DNA of 64,000 bases from Pelobacter seleniigenes DSM 18267 (lineage in GTDB: Bacteria > Desulfobacterota > Desulfuromonadia > Desulfuromonadales > Geopsychrobacteraceae). Under the pieces are notes generated by a model. That model saw only the letters and a program-made list of their open reading frames with translations. It made no database searches and was not told where the DNA came from. The translations under genes were made by a program, and so were the position numbers. The stretch covers positions 1 through 64,000 of the forward strand of contig NZ_JOMG01000005.1 of NCBI RefSeq assembly GCF_000711225.1, in the 5' to 3' direction. Below, piece by piece: positions 51,087 through 60,406 of this stretch; position 1 is the stretch's first letter; each line of letters opens with the position of its first letter.

Positions 51087-52835
51087 TCAGTCAGTACTGA
51101 CGTGGGATACTTTTTTGCCCGGAGAATAGATATCCAAGATGTTCCAGTGTCCGGTGGTCGGAACAGGGTTATTGATCATACGGACATCAATCACTGTCGG
51201 CTTGTTGGAGGCGATCGCTTTTTCCAGGGCCGGCTTGAATTCAGCTGCCGACTGGATGCTGATTCCCTCAACACCATAAGCTTTGGCGATTGCTGCGAAA
51301 TCCGTCGGTTCCGGGAAAATGGTTCCAAAAGTTGTTCCATAATGGGCTTTTTCCAGGCCGGCGATGGTCCCGAAGGCGTTATTGTTCATAACCACCCAAA
51401 CGACAGGGATTTTTTCATAGGCTGCGGTGGCGAGCACTGCAGGATTCTGGCCGAATCCGCCGTCACCGATCAGGGCAATGACGACTTTATCCGGGCAGGC
51501 GAGTTTTGCACCCAGGGCGGCCGGGGCACCGAAACCCATGGTTGCATAGCCACCGGGGATCTGAATGCTACCCGGCGTATAGATGGGGAACTGTTGGCCG
51601 ACGCCGTTTTTGTTCCAGCCGACGTCAGTGGTAATAATTGCGTCGCGGGGCAGGACCGCCCGCACGTCCGCGAGAATGCGTTCCGGCATCATCGGGTAGG
51701 CGTCGCTTTGCTCCATGGTACTGTTACTGCTTTTGAATTCCGCGCGGTAATTAGCGATTTCCTGCTTCAGCTCAGGACGTTGAATCCCTTGCGGGTAGAG
51801 CTGCTTGGCGACTTTGGTCAAAACCTTCAGGGCTTGTTTCAGATCTGCAACCGCACCGATTTCAACCGGATAGTTGCGGCCGATCTCGCTACTGTCGATA
51901 TCGATATGAATCAGTTTTGAAGTCCCGGGAATATCAAATGTGAACTCCGGATACCAAGAGCTGCAGTCCGCCTCTTTAAAGCGGGTTCCCAGGCCCAGGA
52001 TATAATCGGCGGTACGGCAGGAATCGTTGATATACTGGGTTCCCCAGAAGCCGCTCATGCCGAGGGTGAAAGGATGGTCGTCGGGCAACGCGCCTTTGCC
52101 CATCAGGCTGTGGGCCACCGGGATATTGGTATGGTCAACGAAGGCCTGCAGTTCTTCTGCTGCATCAGCCAGAATAATACCGCCGCCGACGTAGAGCAGC
52201 GGTTTCTTGGCTTCAACCATTCTGGTCACGATCTCTTTGGCGACATCTTCATCCAACGAAGGTTTGGACAAGTTGCGGGTGTTTTTCTTGACACGAGCAA
52301 AACGTTCAACCTCAACTTCTTTGGAAAAAATATCCATCGGCACATCAATAGCGACCGGTCCGGGCTGGCCGCTCTCTGCAAGTTGGAAGGCTTTTTCGAG
52401 GATTTCCGGGAACAGTTCCGGGCTTTCCACCCGCCAGACCCGCTTACAGAAGGGGCGGTACATTTCCGATTGGGCGCCATCGGCATGCAGGTTAACTTCC
52501 TGGTGGGGGTGCTTCCCATAATAGTGGGATGGAATGTCACCAATGATCACCACCATCGGAATACAGTCGAGAGCTGCGTTGGCAACGCCGGTTGCTGCAT
52601 TGGACATGCCTGGCCCCAAATGGCTCAGGACCACAGAGGTGGTCTTTTTGGCGCGGGCGTAGCCGTCTGCTGCGTGGGCGGCAATTTGTTCATGTCGGGT
52701 ATTGACGAAATGGACCGAGCTCTTTTCCAGGGCCGAAAGTAAGGCAATGTTTGTATGTCCGCAGAGCCCGAAGACGTATTCAACGCCTCTGTCTTCAAGG
52801 TAGCTGACAACTTGGTGTGCGATAAGATCTTTCAC
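51087..52835 (-). CDS. ThDP-dependent enzyme of the acetolactate synthase/POX family
   Basis: A 582-residue protein with the three domains of this family. The catalytic glutamate is in TRHEQIAAHAADGYARA near residue 50, and the diphosphate motif GDGGFGQNPAVLATAAYEKIPVVWVVMNNN (GDG to NN) lies in the C-terminal domain. I start it at the GTG at 52835, directly behind AAGGAGG; the longer frame is unlikely. It should cleave or form a C-C bond next to a carbonyl group. The exact reaction is unknown: true acetolactate synthase is unlikely because there is no small subunit and the context is catabolic. A 37-bp element lies just upstream. Confidence 0.85.
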   Translation of the reverse strand: MKDLIAHQVVSYLEDRGVEYVFGLCGHTNIALLSALEKSSVHFVNTRHEQIAAHAADGYARAKKTTSVVLSHLGPGMSNAATGVANAALDCIPMVVIIGDIPSHYYGKHPHQEVNLHADGAQSEMYRPFCKRVWRVESPELFPEILEKAFQLAESGQPGPVAIDVPMDIFSKEVEVERFARVKKNTRNLSKPSLDEDVAKEIVTRMVEAKKPLLYVGGGIILADAAEELQAFVDHTNIPVAHSLMGKGALPDDHPFTLGMSGFWGTQYINDSCRTADYILGLGTRFKEADCSSWYPEFTFDIPGTSKLIHIDIDSSEIGRNYPVEIGAVADLKQALKVLTKVAKQLYPQGIQRPELKQEIANYRAEFKSSNSTMEQSDAYPMMPERILADVRAVLPRDAIITTDVGWNKNGVGQQFPIYTPGSIQIPGGYATMGFGAPAALGAKLACPDKVVIALIGDGGFGQNPAVLATAAYEKIPVVWVVMNNNAFGTIAGLEKAHYGTTFGTIFPEPTDFAAIAKAYGVEGISIQSAAEFKPALEKAIASNKPTVIDVRMINNPVPTTGHWNILDIYSPGKKVSHVSTD

Positions 52836-52867
52836 GATAACCTCCTTATGTCGAGCTTGCTGTTTAG

Positions 52868-52904
52868 TCCTATTTAGAAGGATAGAATTATGATAAATAG
52901 GATA
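52868..52904 (-). promoter_or_regulatory. 37-bp operator-like element A, upstream of the ThDP gene
   Basis: On the + strand it begins TCCTATT and ends TAGGATA with 23 bases between. It also has an inner TCCT...AGGA dyad over its first 15 bases. Shares TGATAAATAG with element C. It lies 33 bp before the ThDP gene start. Confidence 0.7.
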
Positions 52905-52943
52905 TTTGTAACTCTTCTTCATGTCAACAGATATTTATAAAAA

Positions 52944-52971
52944 AAGCCCTTTGAGAAGTGTCAAAGGGCTT
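52944..52971 (-). terminator. intrinsic terminator behind the second TRAP operon
   Basis: AAGCCCTTTGA pairs with TCAAAGGGCTT, loop GAAGTG. Read on the - strand it is followed by TTTTT. It ends the 55976-53016 operon before the ThDP gene. Confidence 0.9.
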
Positions 52972-53015
52972 GGTGAGCTTTTTCGCGACCGGGGAAGCAG
53001 TCCTTGTGGCAGGGA

Positions 53016-54287
53016 TTAAAAGCCGAAAAACCGAGGAATGCCGAGGACGGTCACCGGAATAAAGGTAATAATTATCAATGCGATCAATTCAACTAAAAAC
53101 AGAGGCAGAATCTGCCGGGTGAGCCTACCCAGGCCGACATTGGCGATGGAATCGGCGACAAACAAGCATAACCCCATAGGAGGGGTAATCAGACCGATCA
53201 TCAGGTTGAAAACGACCAGAATACCAAAATGGGTCGGGTCGACGCCCATTGAAACCGCAATAGGATGGAGAATAGGTACCAACACCAGCATTGCCGCGAT
53301 ACCTTCGAGAAACAGGCCGACGACCAGGAACAGAATCATGGTGCTGACCAGGAACATCCATTTGGCACTCATGAACTCCATGGCGAAGTCAGTGATCATG
53401 TTGGGAATACGATTATAGGTCATTAACCAGTTAGCAGCCGAGACAGCGCCGATAACGACCATGATCACCGAGCTGTCACGCATGGACCGAGCAAAGATCG
53501 CCGGCAGGTCTTTTATTTTCAATTCACGGAAGATAAAAATTCCAACCACAAGCGCATAAGCGACGGCAAAGCTCGCTGCTTCGGTCGGAGTGACAACGCC
53601 GATCAGGATGCTGCCAACAATAAAGATTGGCATCAGCAGAGGGATGATTCCCTGCAGCAGAATATTGATCTTGGACGCTTTGCTTCTGAATGGTTCGGGT
53701 TTTTCAAAGTGTCCAGCAAACACCATAACGTAGATCGACAGGAGGACGGCAAGGAGCAGGCCGGGTCCGATACCCCCAAGAAACAGACCGGGAACCGAAA
53801 CACCGGTCACCGTCAGGGCGTAGATGATGACCGGAATGCTCGGCGGAATGATTGGACCGATTACGGAAGATGCTGCGGTGATAGCTGCAGCAAAATCTCG
53901 CGGATAGCCGCGTTTTTCCATCTCCGGGATAAAGACCCTGCCGAGGGCCGAAGTATCCGCAACCGCGGAACCGGAGAGACCGGCAAACACAACCGAGGCC
54001 CAGATATTGACCATGGCCAGCCCGGCGCGGAAGCGTCCGACCAGGACTGTGGTAAAGGCTATAATTCGGCTGGTGATACCTGACTCATTCATCAGTTCAC
54101 CGGCAAGAATGAAGAGCGGAATAGCCAATAACGGGAAGGACTTCATTCCTCCATACATTTGGGTGGCGACGAGGCGGAGTGCATAAGGAAAATCACCAAC
54201 CGCCATGAAATAGAACAACGCGGCAAGGATTGCAAAAGCTACGGGTAGGCCGACGATAAGGCCGGCCAAAAGGATGATATAGACCAC
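53016..54287 (-). CDS. dctM: TRAP transporter large permease, DctM type (system 2)
   Basis: A 423-residue DctM protein: GLPVAFAILAALFYF at the start, GSAVADTSALGRVFIPEM in the first half, and GLITPPMGLCLFVADSIA near the end. It follows its DctQ by 3 bp. Its closest resemblance within the window is to system 3 (GSAVADAAAL), whereas system 1 differs (GSSAATTAAL). Confidence 0.93.
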   Translation of the reverse strand: MVYIILLAGLIVGLPVAFAILAALFYFMAVGDFPYALRLVATQMYGGMKSFPLLAIPLFILAGELMNESGITSRIIAFTTVLVGRFRAGLAMVNIWASVVFAGLSGSAVADTSALGRVFIPEMEKRGYPRDFAAAITAASSVIGPIIPPSIPVIIYALTVTGVSVPGLFLGGIGPGLLLAVLLSIYVMVFAGHFEKPEPFRSKASKINILLQGIIPLLMPIFIVGSILIGVVTPTEAASFAVAYALVVGIFIFRELKIKDLPAIFARSMRDSSVIMVVIGAVSAANWLMTYNRIPNMITDFAMEFMSAKWMFLVSTMILFLVVGLFLEGIAAMLVLVPILHPIAVSMGVDPTHFGILVVFNLMIGLITPPMGLCLFVADSIANVGLGRLTRQILPLFLVELIALIIITFIPVTVLGIPRFFGF

Positions 54288-54290
54288 GTT

Positions 54291-54848
54291 CTATCCCTCC
54301 TCCTGGCGAGGGGACGGCTCTTCAATAATGCGCCCCAACAATTTGAGCGTTGCCGCTATCGTCAACATGATCCCGCCAAGGATCATGGCCGCCTGGTACG
54401 GGTAGAAATGCCCAAGCCAGATCATCCAGTCATAGCCGGTCGCCGTTTGCAGATCTTTCGCCAGATTGATCATTCCAGAGGATTCCATGCTGCCACGTTT
54501 GAGAACGAATTGCCATCCTGACCAGGCGAGCAGACTGCCGATGACGACCATGGCGGCGTCTACCAAAAGGAAGAGCCATTTGGTCATTAAGGGCGGCAAA
54601 AAGCCGACCAGGATCGTGAAGCGGACATGTCGATCCTGCATATAGGCATATGCGGCACCGAACATAAACCCGTAGACAGCAATGTAAATAGGTAATTCTT
54701 CGCCCCACTCAACGGATTTGCCGATCATGTAACGGCGCACGGAGTTGATAAAAATAATAATAAAAACCGCAAACATGGAGATTGATGCACCACCGGCAAA
54801 AAGGCCGGTGAAAAGATGAGAGATTCGTTGGACGGTTGTCCGGTACAT
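54291..54848 (-). CDS. dctQ: TRAP transporter small permease, DctQ type (system 2)
   Basis: A 185-residue protein with four helices and RRYMIGKSVEWGEELPIYIAVYGFMFGAAYAYMQDRHV, the DctQ core with the W-E pair. The ATG at 54848 follows GGCGGAAC and is preferred to an upstream start ten codons earlier. Partner of the DctM at 53016 and the DctP at 54966. Confidence 0.88.
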   Translation of the reverse strand: MYRTTVQRISHLFTGLFAGGASISMFAVFIIIFINSVRRYMIGKSVEWGEELPIYIAVYGFMFGAAYAYMQDRHVRFTILVGFLPPLMTKWLFLLVDAAMVVIGSLLAWSGWQFVLKRGSMESSGMINLAKDLQTATGYDWMIWLGHFYPYQAAMILGGIMLTIAATLKLLGRIIEEPSPRQEEG

Positions 54849-54965
54849 GAGTTCCGCCTTTTTAAAAATGATCGGCATTTCGCCCTGTGCTCCGGGATGC
54901 TTTCGTAAACCTGGTCAGGCGAGAACATTATTTGTCCCGGCCTGACCAGCTATGGTAGTCCTGTG

Positions 54966-55976
54966 CTATTCGGATTCTTGAGCTTCTTTGACCGCTGCAT
55001 CAAGTTTGTCGATCCACCCAGCTTCAGAACCCAGCTCACCACGCAGCCATTTGACAACCGTTGGTTGCGCCGCGTCTTTGAACTGCTTCAGTTCTGCTGC
55101 AGTTGGCGAGTAAACTTGCATTCCTTCTGCGGCAACCTTGGTAACCCCCTCGGCGGTATTAAACTCCTGAATAGCGCGGCCCATGAGACCTGCCATGCGG
55201 GCAGCCTTCTTGAGCAGGGCCTGTTCTTTTTTGGTCAGGGATTGGAAGAATTCGTCATTGATCAGGATAAAATCGGCTCCGTAGACATGGCCGTCCAGGG
55301 TCATGTACTTCTGCAGTTTGTGCAGGTTGTTGTTGTAGATGACACCGACCGGATTTTCCTGGCCGTCGACAACCCCGGTTGCCAGAGCATTGGGAAGTTC
55401 TGACCAGGCGATTGGAGTGGGCTCGCCGCCCAGGCCTTTGACCATTTCGATGTAGAGCGGAATCGGTTGGACCCGGAATTTCAAACCTTTCATGTCTGCG
55501 GGCGTTCTGATCTCACGTTTATTATTGGTGAAGTTGCGGAAACCGGTTTCTCCATAAGCTAAGGTGCGCAGTCCTGATTTTTTAAGGCAGTATTCAGCCA
55601 ATTCTTTGCCGAATGGTCCGTCAAGCACATCCCAGGCGACTGGGGCTGAAGGGAAGGTATAGGGAATGTTGAGAACATCCGCGACTTTGCAAACTTTGGC
55701 CATGGCTCCGGAGACCATCACCATTTGTGTTGTTCCCTCTTGAGCCTGTTGAACCAGGGAATTCTCATCACCGAGGGCCTTAGCCGGGAAAAGCTCAACT
55801 TTCATGTCGCTTTCACCCTCCACAACGGCTTTGAAAATTGTCGCAGCAGCACCTTTTTTGGATGTTTGCCATTCGGCCGGATCAACGTGGGCAAACTTGA
55901 TAGTTGGAGCGGCCAATGCAGACATCGAAAAGAAAAACAGTCCGACAAGTGTCAATCCTAGAATTCTTTTGGTCAT
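54966..55976 (-). CDS. dctP: TRAP transporter solute-binding protein, DctP type (system 2)
   Basis: A 336-residue periplasmic protein with the signal peptide MTKRILGLTLVGLFFFSMSA and then APTIKFAHVDPAEWQTSKKG. The ligand-binding region reads MKGLKFRVQPIPLYIEMVKGLGGEPTPI, including the conserved Arg, then TGVVDGQENPVGV. GGAGATC precedes the ATG. Element B lies 134 bp upstream, so this operon probably belongs to the IclR regulon. Confidence 0.93.
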   Translation of the reverse strand: MTKRILGLTLVGLFFFSMSALAAPTIKFAHVDPAEWQTSKKGAAATIFKAVVEGESDMKVELFPAKALGDENSLVQQAQEGTTQMVMVSGAMAKVCKVADVLNIPYTFPSAPVAWDVLDGPFGKELAEYCLKKSGLRTLAYGETGFRNFTNNKREIRTPADMKGLKFRVQPIPLYIEMVKGLGGEPTPIAWSELPNALATGVVDGQENPVGVIYNNNLHKLQKYMTLDGHVYGADFILINDEFFQSLTKKEQALLKKAARMAGLMGRAIQEFNTAEGVTKVAAEGMQVYSPTAAELKQFKDAAQPTVVKWLRGELGSEAGWIDKLDAAVKEAQESE

Positions 55977-56109
55977 ATTGATCTCCTTTATGCAGTGATT
56001 GGGATATCCATGCTTTAATACATGAATATGATTGCATTACGTCGAATTCTAAAGCATTAGGCACCGTTGTCTAGCGGTAAATAAAAAAGTTTTTGGCGAG
56101 TGATTTTTA

Positions 56110-56146
56110 TCCTATTAAAAAGGACCTATTGATATTCACTAGGATA
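56110..56146 (-). promoter_or_regulatory. 37-bp operator-like element B, upstream of TRAP system 2
   Basis: On the + strand it begins TCCTATT and ends TAGGATA, 37 bp in all, with the inner TCCT...AGGA dyad over the first 15 bases as in element A. Confidence 0.7.
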
Positions 56147-56483
56147 TTTTGTTGCAGGGCTGTTGTCAAACGTTTTTTTAATGAGGTCGCTTGTTTGTTG
56201 GTAAAGGTAGATGATCAAAGTAGTGATTTTTTTTCTTGATTCTCTGACCTCCGCCAGCCTGAACTCAATCGTTTGTGCATTGATCAATAAAACAATATTA
56301 CTGATAGCTCTTTCAGGAAGAAAAATGGTTGCCTCTGGTTCTGGCAGGGAGAACAAAAATTGACGGTTCTGTTGCTGCGAGACCCACGGTTGCAGAGGCT
56401 ATTTTGTCTTTGGCAGGTTTAAGGCCAACAATCGAGAGGATAGATCAAGGTTGCGAGCAGTCGGGAACTGCTTATGGGATCAG

Positions 56484-57165
56484 CTATTCGGCAATGATCT
56501 CGGTTGGTTTGATAGCGCAGCCGGGTTTGCTCAATTTAAGAGTGGCCAAGGTTGTTGCCAAGTTCAACAGCCCCTTTTCGGAGTTGATGACGGGTTTTTC
56601 TTCCCCCTTGAGCCCTCGGAAGAAATGTTCAAGTTGAACGATAAATGGTGCAGCGTATGGTACGGACTCCGTGGTTTTGAGCAGGGGTTCCCACCGGCCT
56701 TTTGTTTGTTCCGTGCGGGTGCGTCCAGAGCTCTCTGCTCGGGAAGGAAGGGGCTGCCCGGGTTCCGAAAAAACGGTAGTAATCCTGGCTGGGCCAGAAG
56801 TAATCGGGGTTTCCCTGGATGCCAGTACTTAGGGCCATGGTGATGGGGGCGTATCGGAAAATGATATGATCAAAACCTGTCTGCTGCCCCGTTAAGAGCG
56901 CCAGCCCACACTGAAGTAGGAATCCGGCTTCAGCAGTACCCAGAGTATGGGAATGCTAACAGGCTGTCCTAGCGTCCCGCTTTGCACGATCTCGCGAGCT
57001 CTCTTGACTAACGGGAAGTGTCGGCGATGGTAACCGACGAGAAGCTTGATGCCATTCATCCTTGACGGGTTTGACCAGTTTTTGGGCCAGCACATGGATA
57101 CCCCGCTCAGTTGATGCCGATTGACGCATGGAGCCGGTTCGGAGTTGCATCAATAACTCCTGCCG
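56484..57165 (-). pseudogene. decayed Gfo/Idh/MocA-family dehydrogenase
   Basis: On the - strand pieces of one family can be read in different frames. ERGIHVLAQKLVKPVKDE comes first, then GIKLLVGYHRRHFPLVKRAREIVQSGTLGQPV one frame off. NPDYFWPSQDYYRFFGTRAAPSFPSRELWTHP follows, and finally RGLKGEEKPVINSEKGLLNLATTLATL before a stop at 56484. The order matches a Gfo/Idh/MocA oxidoreductase without its N-terminal Rossmann half. At least three frame breaks mean it is dead. It may have been the dehydrogenase of the surrounding catabolic pathway. Confidence 0.75.
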
Positions 57166-57297
57166 GCTCCGTTTGCTTTATTATCTCTTTGTAGTTGGTA
57201 AAAAAGGAAGTCCCCACTATTTGGCCAGGTTTTTTCATAGAGCACCCAGTTTACCGTAGCTGATCTTCTGCTCAGCAACTAACTGGTGGTTGACAAA

Positions 57298-57425
57298 GTC
57301 TATCCCTGGCCTTTTTCAAGCTCGGTGGAGAAAAGTGCTGTTTTCTCCATTGCACAAAATCAATGACTTACAAGGTCGTCATTGATTTTGATCGCCTGTC
57401 CGTGGGCTCAATAGGCTGTTTTCCA
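57298..57425 (-). repeat. MITE-like repeat, copy 1 (inverted relative to copy 2)
   Basis: About 125 bp that match 60910-61050 in opposite orientation, sharing GATCAAAATCAATGAC, CATTGATTTTGT, GCACTTTTCTCC and GCTTGAAAAAGGCCAGGGA. An inner palindrome of CAAAATCAATG and CATTGATTTTG is present. The stretch 57166-57297 before it holds nothing I can name. Confidence 0.8.
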
Positions 57426-57457
57426 ACCGTCTGTAACGACCATTTCAACAATCCAAT

Positions 57458-58300
57458 TTAAACAGAGGCTGGGGATTTTGCAAAACGGTGATCCTGCAGA
57501 TACTGTTTGGCACTTTCAATACATCTGCGCGCATGCTCTTCATAGCCGAGTTCTTTGACTCTTTTGCTGTTCGGCAGTTCAATCGAAAAGGGAACCTGTG
57601 GAATGGCGCTGAAGATGGAGTCAAAATCGATACATCCTTCGCCGATATACAGGCGTTCATCGCGAGCGATGCGAATCTTTCCTTCTTTGGTTTCAGGGAC
57701 CGTTGCCACGGAGTCGCACAGATGTAGGAAGTGGAACCATTCGCGGGGTATTTTCGTCAAGTCTTCCGGGGTTAACTCGGAAAAATGAAAATAGAGTGTA
57801 TCCAATAGCAGCCCGCAGTTTGAACATCCTGCGCTACGAATAATGTCCGTTGCTTCCTGTAGTGAGGTAATGCTGGAGAATGATGGGAACTCCAGTTCGA
57901 CCGTCAGTCCAAAAGGTTTGGCGAGTTCACAGATCTGGGCATACCGCTCTACCATGAAGTTCCGGCCCTCCGGTGCGATATTCCAGGCACTGGAGATAAC
58001 ATGCCGGGCTCCCAATTCTGCGGCAAGCTCCATGGCCGGGACATACTCCTGAGGATCCTTATCAGGTAAAATGCGCGCCAGTTCAAGATCGAGAAAGCGT
58101 ACCCCGGTGTCGTGCAGCGCGGTTTTGGTCTCCTTGACCATCTGCTTATCTTGGGGAAGGAATGCGCGTTCTCCCGGTACGCCCATGGGAATCAGCCGTA
58201 AGCTGACGTAGTCATAACCGGTTCGGGCCGCTATATAGGTCATTTCAGCCGGTGAGCATTCAATGACGGTTAAATGAGCTAACGAAAATTCTTGTTTCAT
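57458..58300 (-). CDS. TIM-barrel sugar isomerase/epimerase family protein (AP endonuclease 2 fold)
   Basis: A 280-residue xylose isomerase-like TIM barrel. Likely metal ligands are Glu in GLTVELEFPSFS, Asp in GLLLDTLYFHF, His in WFHFLHLCDS and Glu near PFSIELPNS. Members include hydroxypyruvate isomerase, IolE dehydratase and 3-dehydroshikimate dehydratases. The start at 58300 follows GGGAG. It is the last gene of an operon with the AroQ-like and aldehyde dehydrogenase genes. Reaction not identified. Confidence 0.78.
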   Translation of the reverse strand: MKQEFSLAHLTVIECSPAEMTYIAARTGYDYVSLRLIPMGVPGERAFLPQDKQMVKETKTALHDTGVRFLDLELARILPDKDPQEYVPAMELAAELGARHVISSAWNIAPEGRNFMVERYAQICELAKPFGLTVELEFPSFSSITSLQEATDIIRSAGCSNCGLLLDTLYFHFSELTPEDLTKIPREWFHFLHLCDSVATVPETKEGKIRIARDERLYIGEGCIDFDSIFSAIPQVPFSIELPNSKRVKELGYEEHARRCIESAKQYLQDHRFAKSPASV

Positions 58301-58437
58301 ATTTATTCTCCCGAATTCAGTCGGCATGCAGCAGCATCAGAGGCGCTGATACCGTAAATCCTGCTGGGTTTGTCGGGTAATGTTCTCAAACAAGGTTTTC
58401 GCCGGCACCCAAGAGCTCTTGGATGTCGGCGAAGCCT

Positions 58438-59871
58438 CTATTCGAAGACCAGGGATTGATCATTATAAAATTCGCCGAACAGTTCCTGATCCGAAGGGCG
58501 ATCCTCGGGAATCGGCCGGCTGACCCAGGTCACGTTCATATAGTGTTTCAAGTGCACGTTCTCGTTGGTGATGTTGCCGCCCCAAACACCACACCCCATG
58601 GAAGAAGTCATCGGCATACCGTTGGTCAAGGACCCGGAGTTGGCCTTGGATTGCGGCTGGCGCACCATGATCCGGCTGACCGGCATGGCCAGAGCATGCA
58701 TGTGAATGTGCTCGTCGTTAAAGCTGTAGATTCCACAAGAGTGGCCGCGCCCACCGACTTTGTAGATTTCCTGAAGACGCTTAATCGCCTTGTCATAGGT
58801 TCCGCTATATTTGAAAACACCGATGATCGGCGCCATCTTCTCTTTGCACCAGGGATATTCAGGACCGATGTTGTCCTCTTCGCAAAGCAGCATGCAACGG
58901 TCTTCCGGAATCCTGAAGCCGGCTTTCTCGGCAATCGACTGGGCGGAGCAGGCAATGGTGTCGATGGTCCGGTGCAATTCATCATCCCACAACACTTTGG
59001 TCAGTTTGGCTTTCTCTTCAGCGCTGCACAGATAACCACCTTCAGCCTGCAGGGCTTCAAGCATAGCGGCGTAGACACTGTCGTGAATCATCAGGTTACC
59101 GTCGGCAGAGCAGCCCGAGCCGTAGTCGGCGGTTTTACTCAGCCGTACATTCAGGGCCGCGGTCTTGATGTCCTGCGCCGTGGTTTCATCGAAACACATG
59201 GTGGCGTTACCGGCGCCAACCCCGTAGGCAGGTTTGCCGGAGCTGTAGGCGGCCTTGACCATGGCCGGACCGCCAGTGGCGATGGACAGGTCGGCCTGGC
59301 TCATCAGGTACTGCGAAGATGGAATGCTCGGCTGGTCGATACACAGGAACAGGTCTTCCGGCAGGCCAACCTTTTTCAGGGCGGCGCGCATCACGGCGAT
59401 GGTCTCGAAGGTGGTTTGCTTGCTGCGTGGGTGCGGCGCAAAGATCGTGGCATTGCGGGCTTTCAGTGAATAGAGCCCGTTGGTCGGCGGGGTCAGCGCC
59501 GGGTTGGTGGTCGGAATCAGGCAAGCGACCACGCCAACCGGCTTGCCATACTTAACGATCCCTTTTTCCGGAATTTCTTCGATAATGCCGACACTCTTCT
59601 CCCGCAGGCAGTCGCGCAGGATGCCGATGATTTTGGCCCGTTTGTAGGGGCGCCCGGCACGGTCACCGAGACCGCTTTCATCGACCCCCATTTGGGCCAG
59701 ACGGGTAAAGGTCTTTTCGTTGGCGGCGGCCCAGGCAACAGCCTGAACGGCACGGTCAACGGTTTCCTGATCAAGGTTTTCAATCTGGGCCTGCGCTGCA
59801 CGGGCCCGGACGAACAGCTCATCAACTTTTTGCTTTTCTTCTGCGGTAAGAACTTTAGGTGCTTTGGCCAT
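58438..59871 (-). CDS. CoA-acylating aldehyde dehydrogenase (AdhE/EutE/SauS type)
   Basis: A 477-residue dehydrogenase. The segment VRLSKTADYGSGCSADGN corresponds to the LSKTFDNGxxCASEQ region of AdhE- and EutE-type enzymes and gives Cys254 as the probable nucleophile. VACLIPTTNPALTPPTN and VGAGNATM are also family marks. It should oxidise an aldehyde with NAD and CoA to an acyl-CoA. The sulfoacetaldehyde enzyme SauS is of this type too, but no sulfonate genes are present. The operon and the ThDP enzyme nearby suggest that the aldehyde comes from C-C cleavage. Confidence 0.85.
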   Translation of the reverse strand: MAKAPKVLTAEEKQKVDELFVRARAAQAQIENLDQETVDRAVQAVAWAAANEKTFTRLAQMGVDESGLGDRAGRPYKRAKIIGILRDCLREKSVGIIEEIPEKGIVKYGKPVGVVACLIPTTNPALTPPTNGLYSLKARNATIFAPHPRSKQTTFETIAVMRAALKKVGLPEDLFLCIDQPSIPSSQYLMSQADLSIATGGPAMVKAAYSSGKPAYGVGAGNATMCFDETTAQDIKTAALNVRLSKTADYGSGCSADGNLMIHDSVYAAMLEALQAEGGYLCSAEEKAKLTKVLWDDELHRTIDTIACSAQSIAEKAGFRIPEDRCMLLCEEDNIGPEYPWCKEKMAPIIGVFKYSGTYDKAIKRLQEIYKVGGRGHSCGIYSFNDEHIHMHALAMPVSRIMVRQPQSKANSGSLTNGMPMTSSMGCGVWGGNITNENVHLKHYMNVTWVSRPIPEDRPSDQELFGEFYNDQSLVFE

Positions 59872-59925
59872 GTTTTTTCTCCTGGTGAGATTTTTGAATG
59901 CTCACGCAACGGTCATGAATAAATT

Positions 59926-60375
59926 CTAGCGCTTGGCGAGAAGGTCGGCAGCAGCGATGATCCCGAGTTTGTAGGTGGTGACGCCGAAGCCGCAGATCTG
60001 TCCAGCAACAACGCTGGAAAAGACGGAAATATGGCGAAACGGTTCACGGGCATGCACATTGGACATGTGGGTTTCGATAATGGGACCTTTATCCTTAAAG
60101 ATGCCCAGAGCATCCAGGATGCCATAGCTGTAATGGGTCCAGGCCCCAGCATTGATCACAATGGCCTCAACGTCACCGGAGTAGGCATCGTGAATTTTTA
60201 ATGCCATTTCCCCCTCGATGTCGGTCTGGAAACACTCCAGGTCGTGACCAAGTTCCCTGGCCCATGCGGTTGCCTGATCCTCAATTTCTTGCAGGGTCAC
60301 GGTTCCATAATACTTTGGATCACGCTTGCCGAACATTGCGTGGTTGATCCCATGCATTAACAGGAGTTTCGCCAT
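59926..60375 (-). CDS. divergent AroQ-like (type II dehydroquinase fold) protein
   Basis: A 149-residue protein aligned over its whole length with type II 3-dehydroquinate dehydratases: Arg18, Tyr23 (YYG), IVINAGAWTHYS and SNVHAREPFRH are kept. The usual NGPNLN motif near the N-terminus reads HGINHA instead, removing asparagine used for substrate contact. So it may act on another polyhydroxy acid. First gene of the operon, with GGAGG upstream and element C before it. A plain biosynthetic AroQ is less likely in this setting. Confidence 0.8.
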   Translation of the reverse strand: MAKLLLMHGINHAMFGKRDPKYYGTVTLQEIEDQATAWARELGHDLECFQTDIEGEMALKIHDAYSGDVEAIVINAGAWTHYSYGILDALGIFKDKGPIIETHMSNVHAREPFRHISVFSSVVAGQICGFGVTTYKLGIIAAADLLAKR

Positions 60376-60406
60376 TATTTCCTCCGTCGGAATATTAAAA
60401 AAATAA

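Noticed and set aside
51102-51920. A 272-residue + strand frame
   Set aside because: Antisense to the ThDP enzyme, whose motifs are unambiguous.
56126-56356. A 76-residue - strand frame between the Gfo/Idh/MocA remnant and TRAP system 2
   Set aside because: It runs into operator B, has no ribosome site and no recognisable domain; I could not support it as a gene.
58423-59469. A 348-residue frame on the + strand
   Set aside because: Antisense to the aldehyde dehydrogenase gene, no ribosome site and no family resemblance.
58438-59871. Assignment as sulfoacetaldehyde dehydrogenase SauS and the region as a sulfonate pathway
   Set aside because: The enzyme type fits, but no sulfoacetate-CoA ligase, sulfo-lyase or sulfonate genes are present, so the name is not justified.
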